Shown: piece by piece, positions 1 through 8,768 of the stretch | Numbering within the stretch: position 1 is the first letter of the stretch | How the letters are laid out: each line of letters begins with the position of its first letter | NCBI RefSeq assembly: GCF_900141845.1 | Contig: NZ_FQZB01000005.1 | Span: forward strand, 124,001-188,000 | Source: Clostridium cavendishii DSM 21758 | GTDB lineage: Bacteria; Bacillota; Clostridia; Clostridiales; Clostridiaceae | Reading direction: 5' to 3' | Length of the DNA: 64,000 nucleotides | Notes under the pieces: generated by a model | Told to the model about the DNA's origin: nothing | Databases searched by the model: none | The model's input: only the letters and a program-made list of their open reading frames with translations | Made by a program: the position numbers and the translations under genes

Positions 1-866
1 ATTTTGGAGCATTAGTGGACATGGCTAATGTAACGAAAAGACTTATATATGCAGGATGTACTCAAGTACAAAGTAATGAATTATATGGTATATTAACAGA
101 ATATAAGACACTATTGTATGTTCCTATGGTGATAATAGCAGCACTTGGAACAGTAGTTTTACCAGCTATTTCAAAGGCTTTAGTTCTAAAAGATAAGAAA
201 GACATAAAAGCAAAAATAAATTTTGCACTAAGAATGACATATTCAATAGCAATACCATCAGCAATAGGTCTAATGGTATTAAGTAAAGAGCTTTATAGAT
301 TGTTTTATAGAGCTGAAGATGGTCATGAACTTATGTTATATGGCGCTGTGGTATTAGTATTTATGGCAGTAGTACAGATACAAAATGTAATACTTCAAGG
401 TATTAGCAAATTTTATTATGTTGTATTTTCAATGGTTGTTGGTATAATACTTAAGATAAGCGCAAATTATTATTTCATAGGTCAAAGTGGTATAAAAATT
501 AGGGGAGCTGTAATTGGAGGATTTTTATGTTTCTTCGTTCCTATGGTAATGAACAATATAAAGATAAATAAAACTTTAAAAATAAAATTATCCCTATTTA
601 AAATGACTACAAAACCACTATTATCTAGTTTATATATGGCATTAGCTATATTTATAGCAAGATTTATATTTAGTTTTATAACATCAATAATAGGAGTTAA
701 TAAAATAGTAGATTTAATTATGACTATATTATTAATATTAATAGGATCATTTTTCTATCTGCAAGCATTAATATATCTTGGCGGAGTTAGAAAAAAAGAA
801 ATAGAAGCTATGACACCTAAAGCAATTAGAATTATGCCTAGTATACTAAAAAAACATTTAAGATAG
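1..866 (+). CDS. Polysaccharide/lipid flippase of the MATE-like (MurJ/SpoVB) superfamily, 5' end outside window
   Basis: The reading frame is already open at the left edge (codons from base 3), so this is the C-terminal part of a longer gene, about 287 residues. It encodes repeated hydrophobic segments with short charged loops, ending in a basic tail. The pattern around VVLPAISKAL and the later helices resembles the clostridial polysaccharide-biosynthesis branch of the MOP flippase superfamily, which moves lipid-linked sugars across the membrane. The specific substrate cannot be told. A strong terminator follows the stop directly, so this is the last gene of its transcript. The GTG at base 15 is internal, not the start. 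Confidence 0.75.
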   Translation, partial: FGALVDMANVTKRLIYAGCTQVQSNELYGILTEYKTLLYVPMVIIAALGTVVLPAISKALVLKDKKDIKAKINFALRMTYSIAIPSAIGLMVLSKELYRLFYRAEDGHELMLYGAVVLVFMAVVQIQNVILQGISKFYYVVFSMVVGIILKISANYYFIGQSGIKIRGAVIGGFLCFFVPMVMNNIKINKTLKIKLSLFKMTTKPLLSSLYMALAIFIARFIFSFITSIIGVNKIVDLIMTILLILIGSFFYLQALIYLGGVRKKEIEAMTPKAIRIMPSILKKHLR

Positions 867-870
867 AAAT

Positions 871-908
871 ATACACCTAGAGTTTTCTAAACTCTAGGTG
901 TATATTTT
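871..908 (+). terminator. Rho-independent terminator
   Basis: A perfect 15-bp stem (871-885 with 889-903) with a TCT loop is followed by a T-rich run. It closes the flippase transcript. Confidence 0.9.
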
Positions 909-947
909 TTATATAAAAATACAAACTTTATTATAGAATACTACAAT

Positions 948-1010
948 TTTTGTAACTATTTTGTAACCTTATTTAAATAATTTGTCACAAATTTTGTTTA
1001 TTTATATACT
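948..1010 (+). promoter_or_regulatory. Sigma-A-type promoter with upstream direct repeats (candidate response-regulator operator)
   Basis: TTGTCA (982-987) and TATACT (1005-1010) are spaced by 17 bp ahead of the deacetylase gene. Upstream, TTTTGTAAC occurs at 948-956 and again at 959-967, exactly 11 bp apart. A weaker version (TTTGTCAC) overlaps the -35. Direct repeats with one-helical-turn spacing just upstream of -35 are typical of OmpR-family binding sites. The adjacent OmpR-type regulator at 2255 is an obvious but unproven candidate. Confidence 0.55.
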
Positions 1011-1054
1011 ATAATATAAATTAAGAAGAGATTTTTCAGGAGATGACAAAAAAT

Positions 1055-2050
1055 ATGAAATTTGAGAGTAGAAAAGTTAGAAAAAAGAAAAATAGGAAGA
1101 AAAGAAGAGTATTTTTAGCAGTTACACTAGCTATTATTTTGGTTTCTATTGGTTGTGTAGCTACTAAATTATATAATTTAGTTTATACAAAAAATAAAGT
1201 TGTACAAGCTACTATTTTTGAAGGAGAGGACAATCAATCTAATAAAGGTAAAGATATAGAAAATGGCGTTCAAGAACCAGAACAAAATGATGAAAATAAT
1301 AAAAGTGATGAGAAAAATTATAATAGTGAGATTATAAAGGGTAAAAATGTAAGTAAAGAAGGTTCAAAATATTCAATAGACAGAAATGAAGTTTCAAAGA
1401 TGTTATCAAAAGATTACAAAAGTGATGGCAAGAAAATTGTATTTTTAACTTTTGACGATGGTCCAAGTAACCAAAATACAGGTGATGTTTTAGAAATATT
1501 AAAATCTAAAGATGTAAAAGCTACATTTTTCGTTCTAGGAAGAAATATAAAAACTAAAAATGGTGCTGAACTTTTAAAAAGAGAATTTAACGAAGGACAT
1601 GCTATAGGCAATCATAGTTACTCTCATAATTTTAAAAAATTGTATCCTGCTAATAGAGTTGATATTCCTTATTTTATGAAGGAAATAGAGGATACTAATG
1701 CTATTATGAAGGATGTTTTGGGAAATGAATTTGATACTAAAGTGGTAAGAATGCCTGGTGGACATATGAGTAGAGCTTATTATAATGATCCTAACTTAAG
1801 TAATTTAAATGCCACTTTTGCAAAAGAAAATATTTCTAGTATAGATTGGAATTCTTTGAATGGTGATGCAGAAGGAAAAAAATATTCAAACCAGGATATG
1901 TTAAATTATGTTCAAAAAACATCTAATGGTAAAGAAAAAGTTGTTATATTAATGCATGACTCAGAAGGAAAAATAAAGACGAAAGAAATATTGCCACAAG
2001 TAATAGATTATTTTAAGAATAAGGGATATGAATTTAAAACCATAAGCTAA
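1055..2050 (+). CDS. Membrane-anchored polysaccharide deacetylase (NodB domain, carbohydrate esterase 4)
   Basis: This predicted exported enzyme would remove acetyl groups from peptidoglycan or another N-acetylated glycan. A very basic N-terminus leads into one transmembrane segment (about residues 18-38), then a low-complexity Asn/Glu/Lys linker, then a NodB domain from about residue 125. The metal and catalytic motifs are visible: TFDDGP, the HSYSH zinc histidines, RMPGG, DWN and the final MHDS. I start at 1055 because AGGAGATGA (1038-1046) is well spaced for it, whereas an ATG at 1043 would sit directly on the ribosome site. The gene has its own promoter with regulator-like repeats and precedes a two-component system. 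Confidence 0.9.
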   Translation: MKFESRKVRKKKNRKKRRVFLAVTLAIILVSIGCVATKLYNLVYTKNKVVQATIFEGEDNQSNKGKDIENGVQEPEQNDENNKSDEKNYNSEIIKGKNVSKEGSKYSIDRNEVSKMLSKDYKSDGKKIVFLTFDDGPSNQNTGDVLEILKSKDVKATFFVLGRNIKTKNGAELLKREFNEGHAIGNHSYSHNFKKLYPANRVDIPYFMKEIEDTNAIMKDVLGNEFDTKVVRMPGGHMSRAYYNDPNLSNLNATFAKENISSIDWNSLNGDAEGKKYSNQDMLNYVQKTSNGKEKVVILMHDSEGKIKTKEILPQVIDYFKNKGYEFKTIS

Positions 2051-2073
2051 TTAAAAATTTGGAATAACTTATT

Positions 2074-2139
2074 GGGCTTATATAAATTTCTTGTAAGTTG
2101 ATTTATGATTAAAAGAAATTTTATCTAAGCTCTCTTTTT
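2074..2139 (+). terminator. Probable terminator after the deacetylase gene
   Basis: Imperfect arms 2074-2092 and 2113-2132 (one mismatch, one bulge) are followed by CTTTTT. Confidence 0.6.
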
Positions 2140-2254
2140 ATATGCAATAAAATTATTAAAAAATAATTTTTAAATGTAGTTAGGAAATAACTCTAATTAT
2201 TTAAAAAATTAGGTATAATAAATACAAGAGGAAATCATATTTAAGGAGGTTAAA

Positions 2255-2932
2255 ATGAAGATATTAATATTGGAAGATGAGGAAAATATAAGAGGTTTTC
2301 TTAAGATAAATTTTGAGAGAAATAATTTTATCGTTATAGAGGCTTCGAATGGTAGAGAAGCTATAGAAAAATCAATAAAAGAGGAACCAGATGTTGCTAT
2401 TTTAGATATAATGGTTCCTGAAATAGATGGATTAACTGTATGTAAAATACTTAGGGAGAAATATAGTAATATGGGGATTGTAATGCTTACAGCAAAAGGA
2501 CAGGATTTGGATAAAATAATGGGACTTGAATACGGAGCAGATGATTATATAGTAAAACCTTTTAATCCTCTTGAAATAACATTAAGAATTAAGGCACTTA
2601 TGAGGAGATTAAAAGGGCATGATAATGTGGATGAAAGTATAACTTATGGACCATTCAGTGTTGATAGCTATTCACAAACAATAAGCAAAACTCAACAGCC
2701 TTTAGATCTTACGCCAACAGAATTTTTAATGCTTAAAAATTTCATTAAAAATCCGGGAAAGGCATTTACTAGAGATGAGCTTTTAAATATTGTTTGGGGA
2801 GTAGACTTTTTTGGAGATGCAAAAATTGTTGATGTAAATATAAGAAGGCTTAGAACTAAAATAGAGAATAATCCATCTGAACCAGAGTATATAGAGACTG
2901 TTTGGGGAAAGGGGTACAGACTTAGAAAATGA
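2255..2932 (+). CDS. OmpR/PhoB-family response regulator
   Basis: The 225-residue DNA-binding regulator has the usual two-domain layout. The receiver domain (1-120) has acidic residues LEDEE near the N-terminus, phospho-acceptor Asp51 in AILDIMVPEIDG, the TA switch residue and VKPF lysine. The winged-helix output domain (about 130-225) ends in VWGKGYRLRK, typical of the family. AAGGAGGT lies just before the ATG. The stop overlaps the following kinase start by 4 bp (ATGA), so the pair is translationally coupled. The signal and target genes are unknown; the direct repeats before the deacetylase gene are a candidate target. Confidence 0.95.
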   Translation: MKILILEDEENIRGFLKINFERNNFIVIEASNGREAIEKSIKEEPDVAILDIMVPEIDGLTVCKILREKYSNMGIVMLTAKGQDLDKIMGLEYGADDYIVKPFNPLEITLRIKALMRRLKGHDNVDESITYGPFSVDSYSQTISKTQQPLDLTPTEFLMLKNFIKNPGKAFTRDELLNIVWGVDFFGDAKIVDVNIRRLRTKIENNPSEPEYIETVWGKGYRLRK

Positions 2933-4320
2933 AAAGTATAAAGTCTAGAGTTGTTATGAACTTTATGTCTATAGTTTGTGTAACAGTTCTTATAATAGAA
3001 GGATTATTTATGCTATTTGTTAGGTATTATTTTTATGAATCTACGGAAAATCTTTTAACAAATGAAATAAAAATTTCGGCAGAATTTTATGAAAAGTATT
3101 TATTAGATAGTTCCCTTAAAGATAATGTTTATGATAATGTAGACCTTTTTTGGAATAAAACTTCAGCTCAAGTACAAATAAGAGATCAAAAGGGAGTCTT
3201 ACTTATGGACTCTATAGGTATTAGTAAGGATAATAATGAAAACCTTGATATTCAAAAAGCTTTAAAAGGACAAAAGGGGAAATGGGTAGGAAAGGTTGAT
3301 TATAATAGTGATAGCGTTATGGCTGTTTCTTATCCTATAAAGAAAAACAATGAGGTTATAGGCGTTATAAGATATATAACATCATTAAAGGAAGTAAATA
3401 ATTCCATAAAAAATTTTCTTACAATATTTATACTTATAGGAGTTTTGGTATTGATGATAGGTATTATTCTAAGTAATTTGTTTGCAAATAGTATAGCAAA
3501 CCCTATAAAGGCGATAACAAAGACAGCTGAAAGAATGGCGGCTGGTGATTTGAAGGTAAGAAATTTTATAAGTGATAGAGATGAGATAGGAACACTTTCA
3601 AACACTTTAAATTATATGGCAGATGAAATCCTGAAAAGAGATAAAATGAAAAATGAATTTATTTCTTCAGTATCACATGAATTAAGAACTCCCCTTACGG
3701 CTATAAAAGGGTGGGTAATAACTTTAAATAGTGATGAAACAGACAAAGATACATTAAAGTTAGGATTCGATATCATAGAAAAAGAAACAGATAGACTTTC
3801 AGATATGGTTGAAGAACTATTAGATTTTTCAAAGCTTGTTCAAGGAAAAATGAGTCTAAGTAAAAGTAGTATAAGAATAAAGGATGTAGTGGAATACATT
3901 AAGGCTTATGCTGAGCATAGAGCTGATAGAGAAGAAAAAACTTTTTCTATAGAGTATGATGATAATATTGAAAATATATATGCAGATGAAAATAGATTAA
4001 AGCAAGTTTTTATAAATTTGATAAATAATGCATTTAATTTTACAGAACCGAAAGATACTATAAGTGTAAATATAAGTAATGAAGAAAAATATGTAGTTAT
4101 AATAGTAAAAGATAGTGGTATAGGTATAAGTCCTGAGGATTTAGAGAGGGTAAAAGAAAAGTTTTATAAAGGTAAAAATTCTAAGTCTCAAAATGGTATA
4201 GGGCTTTCAGTATGTGATGAAATAATAAAATTACATAATGGAAGATTTATAATATTAAGTGAATTGGGTGTAATGACAGAGGCAATAGTTAAAATACCTA
4301 AAAATATAAAAGAGAGTTGA
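2929..4320 (+). CDS. Membrane sensor histidine kinase
   Basis: The 463-residue partner kinase has transmembrane helix 1 at about 8-32, an extracellular sensor domain of about 125 residues, transmembrane helix 2 at about 162-186, a HAMP linker, a HisKA domain with phospho-acceptor His250 in SSVSHELRTPLTAIKGW, and a HATPase domain with N (INNAFNF), G1 (DSGIGI) and G2 (NGIGLSV) boxes. The layout is that of Gram-positive envelope or antibiotic-stress kinases such as the PhoR/VicK/ResE type. It overlaps its regulator by 4 bp and is followed 7 bp later by a lipoprotein gene, which may modulate it. Confidence 0.95.
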   Translation: MKSIKSRVVMNFMSIVCVTVLIIEGLFMLFVRYYFYESTENLLTNEIKISAEFYEKYLLDSSLKDNVYDNVDLFWNKTSAQVQIRDQKGVLLMDSIGISKDNNENLDIQKALKGQKGKWVGKVDYNSDSVMAVSYPIKKNNEVIGVIRYITSLKEVNNSIKNFLTIFILIGVLVLMIGIILSNLFANSIANPIKAITKTAERMAAGDLKVRNFISDRDEIGTLSNTLNYMADEILKRDKMKNEFISSVSHELRTPLTAIKGWVITLNSDETDKDTLKLGFDIIEKETDRLSDMVEELLDFSKLVQGKMSLSKSSIRIKDVVEYIKAYAEHRADREEKTFSIEYDDNIENIYADENRLKQVFINLINNAFNFTEPKDTISVNISNEEKYVVIIVKDSGIGISPEDLERVKEKFYKGKNSKSQNGIGLSVCDEIIKLHNGRFIILSELGVMTEAIVKIPKNIKES

Positions 4321-4327
4321 TAATATT

Positions 4328-5701
4328 ATGAAAAGGAGTATTAATGCAATAATATGTATTTTAATTGCATTTAATTTTATTGGATGTGATATTTTGGATA
4401 TTAGTAATAGGATAGTTATAGAATCTGCAAAAATAAAAAATATACCTTTATTCGGACAATGGCAGAGTAATAATGATGAAAATGACAATTTTGTTTTCAC
4501 AAATGATGTTGCAAAGATTAGGGGAGATATTATATATAATCCAAAATATAAATTCAAAAATGTAGACACTTTTATGTATCTGTCAGAAAAGGATAGAAAT
4601 ATATTAAAAGAATCATTGGGAAGTGTGCCTAAGGATATTGATATTATATCGGTATATAATGATAAAAATATTTTTTGTGATTATATAAATATTGATGATA
4701 ATTGGGGTTTAATAATTATAAATGATGAGTTTATTAAAGTAGAAAAAAAGAAGTCAGTAGATAGTATTAAAGTGCAAGATATTAAGGAAGTTGGAAGTGA
4801 AATTAAACCTAGTAAATATTATAATATGCAATGTGGAGTGTTACTAGGATTAAAAAATAAAAGTGGTGAATATAGGACTTTATGGATATCATTTTCAAAT
4901 AATTTAATAAATAAAGTTTATGAAGTTCCAGGCATTGTAGTAGCTAGAAAAAAATCTTTATGGAAACTTTCTACGGCAGCTATCGAAAATAGTAGTGATA
5001 AAATACTTTATTCTGAAAATATTAGTTCTACAAATAATGGTGATGCTAGAAATTTAAAAGATAATAGAGTTGAATTTAGTGAAATTAATTTTGTTAGTGA
5101 TGATTATATTGGAATAAGGTTAGATAATAAAGAAGAGTTTAAAGTTTTACCATTAGATAATATTAAAAACAAGGAAGGGGTAAAATTAAGTGAAGTTTTA
5201 GGAGTTGGATATTTAAATGCTTTTAAAAATGCGTTTAATTCTCATTTAAGTGTATTAGAACAGGAAAATAAAGATGAATTTAATTCTGCAAGTGTAGCAG
5301 AAACTAATTATACAATGATTAGAACAAATGGACATTGGATTATTAAAGGGCGTGTTAATGCTAAAGAGAACCCTAAAGATTATTTTGATTTTTATATAAA
5401 TAAATCTAGGCAAGATAAAATAATAAAATTTGATGATTTATATATACCTTGGAATAAGGCTAAAGAAAAAAATCCTCGGGTTAGAGATATTGTTAATTCA
5501 CCTAATAAAAGGATGTCAATAATGCTTGCTAAAGATAAGCTTTTTATATGTGAAATTAAAAATGGAGATTTTAAAACTGATATAAGTAAAACAATAAATA
5601 TAGGTGAAGATGATACTGTAATAATGGCAGAATGGGCCATAGGAGATTTCGTTAGTAAGTGGGATGAGGTTATTGTTAAACAAAATTATAAAGCATATTA
5701 A
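4328..5701 (+). CDS. Putative lipoprotein of unknown function, last gene of the two-component operon
   Basis: The 457-residue protein starts with a short hydrophobic signal ending in FIGC, a plausible lipobox (Cys20), so it is probably lipid-anchored outside the membrane. The mature part is rich in Asn, Lys and Asp and shows alternating hydrophobic residues suggestive of beta-strands. I recognise no domain. It lies 7 bp after the histidine kinase, and the pair and lipoprotein seem to form one transcript ended by the terminator at 5702. By position it could be an accessory sensor or an output of the system; this is inference only. Confidence 0.75.
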   Translation: MKRSINAIICILIAFNFIGCDILDISNRIVIESAKIKNIPLFGQWQSNNDENDNFVFTNDVAKIRGDIIYNPKYKFKNVDTFMYLSEKDRNILKESLGSVPKDIDIISVYNDKNIFCDYINIDDNWGLIIINDEFIKVEKKKSVDSIKVQDIKEVGSEIKPSKYYNMQCGVLLGLKNKSGEYRTLWISFSNNLINKVYEVPGIVVARKKSLWKLSTAAIENSSDKILYSENISSTNNGDARNLKDNRVEFSEINFVSDDYIGIRLDNKEEFKVLPLDNIKNKEGVKLSEVLGVGYLNAFKNAFNSHLSVLEQENKDEFNSASVAETNYTMIRTNGHWIIKGRVNAKENPKDYFDFYINKSRQDKIIKFDDLYIPWNKAKEKNPRVRDIVNSPNKRMSIMLAKDKLFICEIKNGDFKTDISKTINIGEDDTVIMAEWAIGDFVSKWDEVIVKQNYKAY

Positions 5702-5727
5702 AAAAGCAATCATTTGATTGCTTTTTT
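5702..5727. terminator. Bidirectional terminator
   Basis: A-rich and T-rich flanks surround the stem AAGCAATCA/TGATTGCTT. It serves the lipoprotein gene on + and the convergent flippase gene on -. Confidence 0.85.
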
Positions 5728-7228
5728 AATATAAGTTCTTTTTTCTAAATGTTAAAAGTAAGAATGAAAACATTCCAAAGCAAAGTAGCATTGATAGTAT
5801 TATCTTAACCTTGAAATTTAAAAAGTTTAAATTTAAAGAACAAGTTTTCAATAATAAATAACACAAAATTCCAGCTAAGATATAAATTAATATATTTATA
5901 AATGAAAAATCTAAGGCGATTTGTTTATTCACTTCATAAAGATTTAAAATTAAACTTAATGTAGAAATTATAAACATAGTTATGGCAAATCCAAAAACAT
6001 TTATTGATGATATTCCAGTGAAAACATAAAGACATAATATTTCTAAAATTTCGGTTATTATGTTATTTCTTAAAATAATAGTCTGTTTTCCTAAACCATT
6101 CAATATTCCAAACATAGTTACTGATGTAAAGAATAGTGGCATAGCTAAGGAAGAGGCTTTTATATATCCGCCTAAATCATTTCTAGAGAAGAACATTTTC
6201 CCTAATTCTGACGAAAAAGTTTGTCCTAAAATAAGAGTACAGAGACCTATTATAAAAGCTAAACTTATTACTTCTTTAATTCGTTTACTAGCACTGAAGT
6301 GATCTTTTTTATTCATTGTTTGGGAGAGATCTGGAATTAAAAGAGTATTTATAGAAGCTATTATAATCATAGGAAAAGTTACTATTGCTAGTGCCATACC
6401 AGAGTATTTACCTATCATGGAAAGAGCCTCAGAGTATTGAAATCCAGTTGCTACAAGGCGTCTTGGTACTATAAGTGTAGCGATAGTTGTAAATATACTT
6501 ATTATAAAACCATTTAGGCAAAGTGGAACAGAAACGATTAAAACGTCAAAAAGTAATTGAGCTCGTCCCTCTGTCTTTGTTTTTATTTTAGGGTGCTTAG
6601 AAATAGAGAATTTATAATAAAAATATAAAAGTGCCAAACTTTGAAATTCTCCATAACAAATAGATATATAAGCTAGAGTTACTAACTTTTCTAAAGAATC
6701 AGCTTTGAAAATATAAATAAGTAAGGCTAAAACAAATATTCTAAAGGCCTTTTCTAAAATATCAATAAAGGCTGGCATAGATATTTTAGAAGTTCCATAA
6801 AAATAACCTTTCAAAATATTGGATAATGCTATAAATATCATTGCCGGGCAGGTTACCATAATAGCTTTCATAGTTCTAGAGTCTTTAACCCAATAATGAC
6901 CAATAGTTGGAGAAAAGAAAAAGACTAAAATGCCTACTATCATTGCCCATATAAAATTAAAAAAAGCTACAGTTCTAATAGTTTTTGTTAAGTTGTTATA
7001 ATCATTAGATGAGGCATAGATAGCAGATATTTTGGAGATAGCAGCTATAACTCCAGCTGTCATAAGACAGATAAAAAGATTATATATTGGCATAACAAGC
7101 CCGTAAAGCCCCATACCTTCTGGACCTAATATTTTAGATAAATATATAGAAAATATGAATCCTAAAATTCCAGTAGTCAAATTTGATAATGTCAAAATCA
7201 TAGAATTCTTATAAAAACCATCCTTCAT
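5726..7228 (-). CDS. spoVB: Stage V sporulation protein B-like flippase
   Basis: The 500-residue polytopic membrane protein has about 14 hydrophobic segments. Its N-terminus (ILTLSNLTTGILGFIFSIYL, then ILGPEGMGLYGLVMPIYNLF) is characteristic of SpoVB/YkvU-type members of the MOP flippase superfamily. SpoVB is needed for spore cortex synthesis, probably by moving lipid-linked peptidoglycan precursor or a related lipid carrier. The gene is alone on the minus strand, convergent with the lipoprotein gene and divergent from the beta-propeller gene. Several SpoVB-like paralogues usually occur in clostridia, so assignment to the true orthologue is uncertain. Confidence 0.8.
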   Translation of the reverse strand: MKDGFYKNSMILTLSNLTTGILGFIFSIYLSKILGPEGMGLYGLVMPIYNLFICLMTAGVIAAISKISAIYASSNDYNNLTKTIRTVAFFNFIWAMIVGILVFFFSPTIGHYWVKDSRTMKAIMVTCPAMIFIALSNILKGYFYGTSKISMPAFIDILEKAFRIFVLALLIYIFKADSLEKLVTLAYISICYGEFQSLALLYFYYKFSISKHPKIKTKTEGRAQLLFDVLIVSVPLCLNGFIISIFTTIATLIVPRRLVATGFQYSEALSMIGKYSGMALAIVTFPMIIIASINTLLIPDLSQTMNKKDHFSASKRIKEVISLAFIIGLCTLILGQTFSSELGKMFFSRNDLGGYIKASSLAMPLFFTSVTMFGILNGLGKQTIILRNNIITEILEILCLYVFTGISSINVFGFAITMFIISTLSLILNLYEVNKQIALDFSFINILIYILAGILCYLLLKTCSLNLNFLNFKVKIILSMLLCFGMFSFLLLTFRKKNLY

Positions 7229-7260
7229 AGTACACCTACCTTTTTATAATTAGTTCTCTT

Positions 7261-7294
7261 TAAGAATATTCATTGATTTACATAAATATTCTTA
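7261..7294. promoter_or_regulatory. Inverted repeat between divergent genes
   Basis: Arms TAAGAATATT (7261-7270) and AATATTCTTA (7285-7294) are separated by 14 bases, between the divergent spoVB-like and propeller genes. It could be an operator; no regulator can be assigned. Confidence 0.4.
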
Positions 7295-7383
7295 CTGTTT
7301 ACTAAAGAGGGAATAAATAAATATTTAAGTTGTAGGAATTATTAAAGGCTTATGTAAATATAATGGAAGCATGGGGGGATTTT

Positions 7384-8697
7384 ATGAAGAGATATCTATA
7401 TTTAATATTAATTATAATTCTATCTTGTGTAGGAGGCTTTGGAGTTTATAAATTAAAAGTCAATTTTGGACTAGATACTATAAATAATAAATTAACTTAT
7501 GATTTAATATACAAAGGAATCACTGGAGCAGAGGCAGTTACCTTTGGTAATAATGGAGAATTTTATATAGCAATGCAAAGTGAAATAATAAAGGCTACTG
7601 AGGGTGGAGTTAGTGAGAGTATAATAAAGGATAATGATTTAAGTATATGCAGTATAGCTTTTTATAAAAATAAAATATACTTTGTTTCAAACACAACCCT
7701 ATATTTTTATGATTTAACTAAAAAGGAAAAAAAGATAGTATTAAATAATATACCTAATTATGGAGATTATAAAAAATCAAAGCTTCTATTAAGTGGAGAT
7801 AGTTTATTCCTGACTATAGGAGCAGCTACAAATTCAGGAGTTGTAGGTGACGACAATGATTGGAAAAAAACAACTAATAGTTATGATTTAACTCCTAAAC
7901 CTATTACATTAAGTGGTAAAAGTTCTGGTGGAGATAATAATGGTATTTTTTTACCATATGGAAATAAAGGAAGTAAAGGGCAGGTGATAGGGGCAAGCCC
8001 ACTTGGGAATGCTACAATCATAAAAATTAATTTATTAAATAATAATCATGAGTTATATGCATGGGGAGTAAGGAATGTAGAAGGTATAGATAGTTCAAGC
8101 ACAGGTAATATATATGCTGTAGTTGGAGGAATTGAAGAAAGAGGACTTAGACCTGTATATGGGGATAAGGATTATATTTATGAGATAAAAGGTGGAGCTA
8201 GGTGGTATGGTTGGCCAGATTATAGTGGAGGTGATCCTGTTGATTCACCAAGGTTTAGGCAAGAAGGAAAGCCTAAAACTTATTTAGCTTTAGAAAATCC
8301 ACCTACAATTAATCCAGAGGCACCTATATATCAGCATAGTGCAGTTAAAAATTTATATTGTTTGGCTATTGATAAATCAGGAAATATTTTAAAAAAAGAT
8401 TCTATGTTTGTGTATGATGATTTACAAAAAGAAGTTTTGAATATATCTATTGAAGGGATTATAGAGAGGGTTATAAAGGTTAGTAAAGCTAGTAATATAA
8501 ATGATATAAAAATTCAAAATAGTAAGGTATATATGTTAGATGGGAAAAATGGATACTTATATTCTGTTTATAAAAAGACGGATGAACTTAATATGAATCT
8601 TTCTAAAACAAATTTAATTTACTTGTTATCATTAACAATAATTTTAATAGGAGTATTTGTAGTTAAATTAGTTTTTACAAAAGGAAATAAAAAGTAA
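7384..8697 (+). CDS. Membrane-tethered sugar-dehydrogenase-like beta-propeller protein
   Basis: The protein has a hydrophobic segment at each end (about residues 4-24 and 410-430) around a predicted extracytoplasmic beta-propeller. The central part (YAWGVRNVEGID, then ARWYGWPDYSGGDPV) matches the sugar-binding and quinone-site region of the glucose/sorbosone dehydrogenase family (PQQ-dependent Gdh/YliI type). Whether it binds PQQ or has enzyme activity cannot be told; many Gram-positive relatives are uncharacterised. I prefer the ATG at 7384 because GGGGGG lies 6 bases upstream; an in-frame ATG at 7363 lacks such a site. A terminator follows at once. Confidence 0.7.
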   Translation: MKRYLYLILIIILSCVGGFGVYKLKVNFGLDTINNKLTYDLIYKGITGAEAVTFGNNGEFYIAMQSEIIKATEGGVSESIIKDNDLSICSIAFYKNKIYFVSNTTLYFYDLTKKEKKIVLNNIPNYGDYKKSKLLLSGDSLFLTIGAATNSGVVGDDNDWKKTTNSYDLTPKPITLSGKSSGGDNNGIFLPYGNKGSKGQVIGASPLGNATIIKINLLNNNHELYAWGVRNVEGIDSSSTGNIYAVVGGIEERGLRPVYGDKDYIYEIKGGARWYGWPDYSGGDPVDSPRFRQEGKPKTYLALENPPTINPEAPIYQHSAVKNLYCLAIDKSGNILKKDSMFVYDDLQKEVLNISIEGIIERVIKVSKASNINDIKIQNSKVYMLDGKNGYLYSVYKKTDELNMNLSKTNLIYLLSLTIILIGVFVVKLVFTKGNKK

Positions 8698-8727
8698 TTC
8701 CTCAAATAAAGAGGAATTATTTTTTTT
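8696..8727 (+). terminator. Rho-independent terminator
   Basis: Stem AATTCCTC/GAGGAATT with a 7-base loop is followed by a run of eight T. Confidence 0.9.
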
Positions 8728-8768
8728 ATGTAGAAATGAATAATATACAAAAAATGGAAGGTGATAAA

